Of a stretch of 58,252 nucleotides of DNA, positions 57,984-58,252 are shown in pieces. The first letter of the stretch is position 1. Each line of letters begins with the position of its first letter. The translations under genes were made by a program, and so were the position numbers. The notes beneath the pieces are model-generated. The model was given only the letters and a program-made list of their open reading frames with translations. It did no database searches and had not been told where the DNA came from. The DNA comes from Nocardia alni (GTDB taxonomy: Bacteria; Actinomycetota; Actinomycetes; Mycobacteriales; Mycobacteriaceae), in assembly GCF_019038435.1 (NCBI RefSeq), contig NZ_JAGPOX010000051.1:1-58252 (forward strand). Direction: 5' to 3'.

Positions 57984-58252
57984 ATGGCTTCGAGAAGACA
58001 TCGCCGGAAGTTGCGCCAAGATCGTGCACGGAAGGCCGCACGGCAACCGGTTGTGCTGGACCCGCACACCTATGTGCTGTTGTCGAGCATGCAGGAGCTG
58101 GCTGGCTACTGGTCCGAAATGTCCCACGCCGAGCGACCGCACGAGGCCGCTGAACAACTGTTGTCCGCAGCCGTCGAGAGCCTGTCGGCAGAACTCGGCA
58201 AGTACCGACTGTTTCAGCTTTGCGAGGTGACCCGTCTGCTACACACCCGCTG
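57984..58252 (+). CDS. Hypothetical protein, 3' end cut by the window edge
   Basis: A frame open from ATG 57984 to the last base, 89 codons so far. It starts with a basic stretch (ASRRHRRKLRQDRARKAAR), then PVVLDPHTYVLLSSMQEL and a helical part with AAEQLLSAAVESLSAELGKY. Two stops lie directly upstream, fixing the start; no good ribosome binding site is seen. I do not recognise it. Coding is supported by length, amino-acid make-up and lack of a rival frame. Confidence 0.5.
   Translation, partial: MASRRHRRKLRQDRARKAARQPVVLDPHTYVLLSSMQELAGYWSEMSHAERPHEAAEQLLSAAVESLSAELGKYRLFQLCEVTRLLHTR

Noticed and set aside
1..58252. CRISPR arrays, tRNA or rRNA genes, replication origins
   Set aside because: No regular spacer-repeat pattern, cloverleaf or rRNA-like stretch was noticed on reading; a covariance-model scan was not possible.

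Overview
The window is GC-rich DNA from a mycolic-acid actinomycete, most likely Nocardia or a close relative. The grounds are a secreted cutinase, Gram-positive ribosome binding sites, frequent GTG starts, a mycobacterial/nocardial-type XRE - ImmA/IrrE - membrane-protein cassette, and the density of regulators and aromatic catabolic genes. No rRNA, tRNA or CRISPR array was seen.

Layout. 1-7.1 kb: a cutinase cut by the window edge, two small proteins, a minus-strand regulator/metallopeptidase/membrane/FAD cassette (5706-1677) and a PAS/GAF-like protein. 7.1-7.8 kb: remains of a Nudix gene and an IS3-type transposase. 7.8-21.8 kb: the main catabolic locus, with XRE-cupin and IclR regulators. 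A minus-strand operon (16850-9597) encodes a four-component biphenyl/phenylpropionate-type Rieske dioxygenase (order alpha, ferredoxin, reductase, beta), a ring-fission-product hydrolase, a cis-dihydrodiol dehydrogenase, an acyl-CoA ligase and a GNAT-like protein. A divergent plus-strand operon (17067-21832) encodes an oxidoreductase, a class III extradiol dioxygenase, hydratase, acetaldehyde dehydrogenase and aldolase. Together they can hydroxylate an aromatic ring, cleave it meta, and yield pyruvate, acetyl-CoA and a side-chain acid.

21.8-22.5 kb: a decayed copy of a monooxygenase - hydrolase - DUF3500 cassette whose intact form lies at 51.1-54.8 kb. 22.8-31.8 kb: MarR/quinone oxidoreductase, a CocE/NonD hydrolase with a relic of a second one, a membrane protein with a tandem-HTH TetR regulator, and a TetR/MFS efflux pair. 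31.9-43.5 kb: three paralogous GntR/FCD regulators interleaved with two oxidative modules. One holds an LLM flavin oxygenase, hydrolase, flavin reductase, small protein and serine hydrolase. The other holds an HsaA-type monooxygenase, a DLH-fold hydrolase and a double-domain CoA-transferase. Both main promoters carry the same 11-mer. 43.5-50 kb: more relics, a second tandem-HTH TetR, an aromatic-ring monooxygenase, a nitroreductase, an HXXEE membrane protein and a TetR. 50-57.1 kb: a GntR regulator divergent from a five-gene operon: MhpA-like monooxygenase, alpha/beta hydrolase, DUF3500 protein, FAH-family hydrolase and acyl-CoA synthetase. 57.2-58.3 kb: a histidine-kinase fragment, a NIPSNAP-like protein and a gene cut by the window edge.

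The theme is repeated duplication of catabolic cassettes followed by decay: at least ten recognisable gene remnants lie between intact operons, and several match intact genes elsewhere in the window. The best candidates for something undescribed are the DUF3500-containing operon, with its relic beside the meta-cleavage genes, and the GntR network joined by a shared AT-rich operator-like motif.
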